A DNA stretch of 64,000 bases, from the NCBI RefSeq assembly GCF_037101375.1, contig NZ_AP029019.1, forward strand, positions 1,488,001-1,552,000, in the 5' to 3' direction. The position numbers and the translations under genes are program-made. The first letter of the stretch is position 1. Each line of letters opens with the position of its first letter. Source of the stretch: Acidovorax sp. DW039 (GTDB lineage: Bacteria > Pseudomonadota > Gammaproteobacteria > Burkholderiales > Burkholderiaceae_C). Positions 63,633 to 64,000 of this stretch are shown here, one piece after another. A model generated the notes under the pieces. That model had not been told where the DNA came from. It was given only the letters and a program-made list of their open reading frames with translations, and did not search any database.

Positions 63633-63998
63633 TCAGTCGATCAGGCGTCCTGATTCATGAAATGGATAGGGACCTTCCCAGGGGCCTATGGCTGCGGTGT
63701 GGCTCACCAGTCGGCCAACAGGTGGCAGCGCATGCAGGGCAAAGCCGGGCGGCTCCAGCATCCAGGCCGACGCTGCATCGGGGGCCAGGTCCAGCCGCAC
63801 CTGATGGGCTGGCGAGGGGGCGGTAGAGGCGATGCTGCCGCCAAAGCGCACTTGGATGCTGCGGTGCAGGTGCCCGCAGATGATGCGTTCCACCTGTGGG
63901 TGGCGTGCCACCATGGCTTCCAGCTCCGCTGCTCCCTGCGTCAGGCCGATCGCGTCCATGTGGCCGATCAGGGTCTGGAACGGTGGGTGGTGCATGGC
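63633..63998 (-). CDS. Calcineurin-like phosphodiesterase, C-terminal part
   Basis: About 121 residues, open at the right edge. The metal-binding blocks MHHPPF and IICGHLHRSIQVRFGG are those of the CpdA-type 3',5'-cyclic nucleotide phosphodiesterase subgroup, followed by a typical C-terminal cap. The N-terminal metal motifs (DxH, GDxxD, GNH) lie outside the window. The substrate (cAMP or a phospholipid) cannot be settled without them. Confidence 0.82.
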   Translation of the reverse strand, partial: AMHHPPFQTLIGHMDAIGLTQGAAELEAMVARHPQVERIICGHLHRSIQVRFGGSIASTAPSPAHQVRLDLAPDAASAWMLEPPGFALHALPPVGRLVSHTAAIGPWEGPYPFHESGRLID

Positions 63999-64000
63999 GA

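Overview
The window reads as chromosomal DNA of a betaproteobacterium of the Comamonadaceae, most likely Acidovorax or a close relative. This rests on high GC, on gene neighbourhoods I associate with Burkholderiales (rpfE-recJ, PHP/YciO/site-2 protease/trpS, a LolC/E-type permease with lolD, a two-gene tctBA) and on protein style. The genus is inference. Both ends cut a gene: ispH on the left, a calcineurin-like phosphodiesterase on the right.

Layout. 1-6.3 kb: ispH end, CBS protein, PLP-dependent dehydratase, serS, and a LysR gene divergent from an FMN-dependent 2-hydroxy-acid dehydrogenase. 6.3-6.6 kb: tRNA-Ser(CGA) preceded by a duplicated 5' half-tRNA with its own -10 box. 6.6-18.7 kb: an accessory island of lower GC. 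It carries a restriction-modification-like defence cluster (C5 cytosine methyltransferase divergent from an overlapping DUF262 / Z1-domain ATPase / PD-(D/E)XK operon), two plasmid-type small genes, a decayed IS3-family element and orphan hypotheticals. 18.7-23.6 kb: an operon of OmpR-type regulator, LysM/FecR protein and CHASE2 histidine kinase. 23.8-32.3 kb: FGE-fold lipoprotein, trpS, membrane protease, two chemoreceptors, YciO/YrdC and PHP proteins. 32.4-46.4 kb: recJ, rpfE-type gene, Uup-like ABC-F ATPase, LolC/E-type permease and lolD, a GAF/PAS/GGDEF protein, tatD, a deoxyinosine/uracil DNA glycosylase, a spermidine-synthase-fold protein and a GspE/PilB-type ATPase. 46.5-64 kb: tctB-tctA, DUF3422, two EamA exporters, SH3 and SDR proteins, a DctP-type binding protein translationally coupled to a GGDEF-EAL protein, a quinone oxidoreductase-Nudix pair, a LysR-BASS transporter pair and a Na/Pi cotransporter.

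Two things stand out. First, nine copies of one 49-bp double-palindrome element are scattered through the core DNA, and I find none in the 12-kb island. Some lie between convergent genes and one has become the trpS terminator. Two lie inside genes in an open frame (SDR, Nudix), and two supply the stop of one gene and the start of the next (rpfE/recJ, permease/lolD). They behave like the protein-coding palindromic elements known from Rickettsia. Second, the defence cluster pairs a Z1 ATPase, a PD-(D/E)XK nuclease and a C5 methyltransferase with a DUF262 protein where a GHKL ATPase is usually described, which makes it a candidate variant system.
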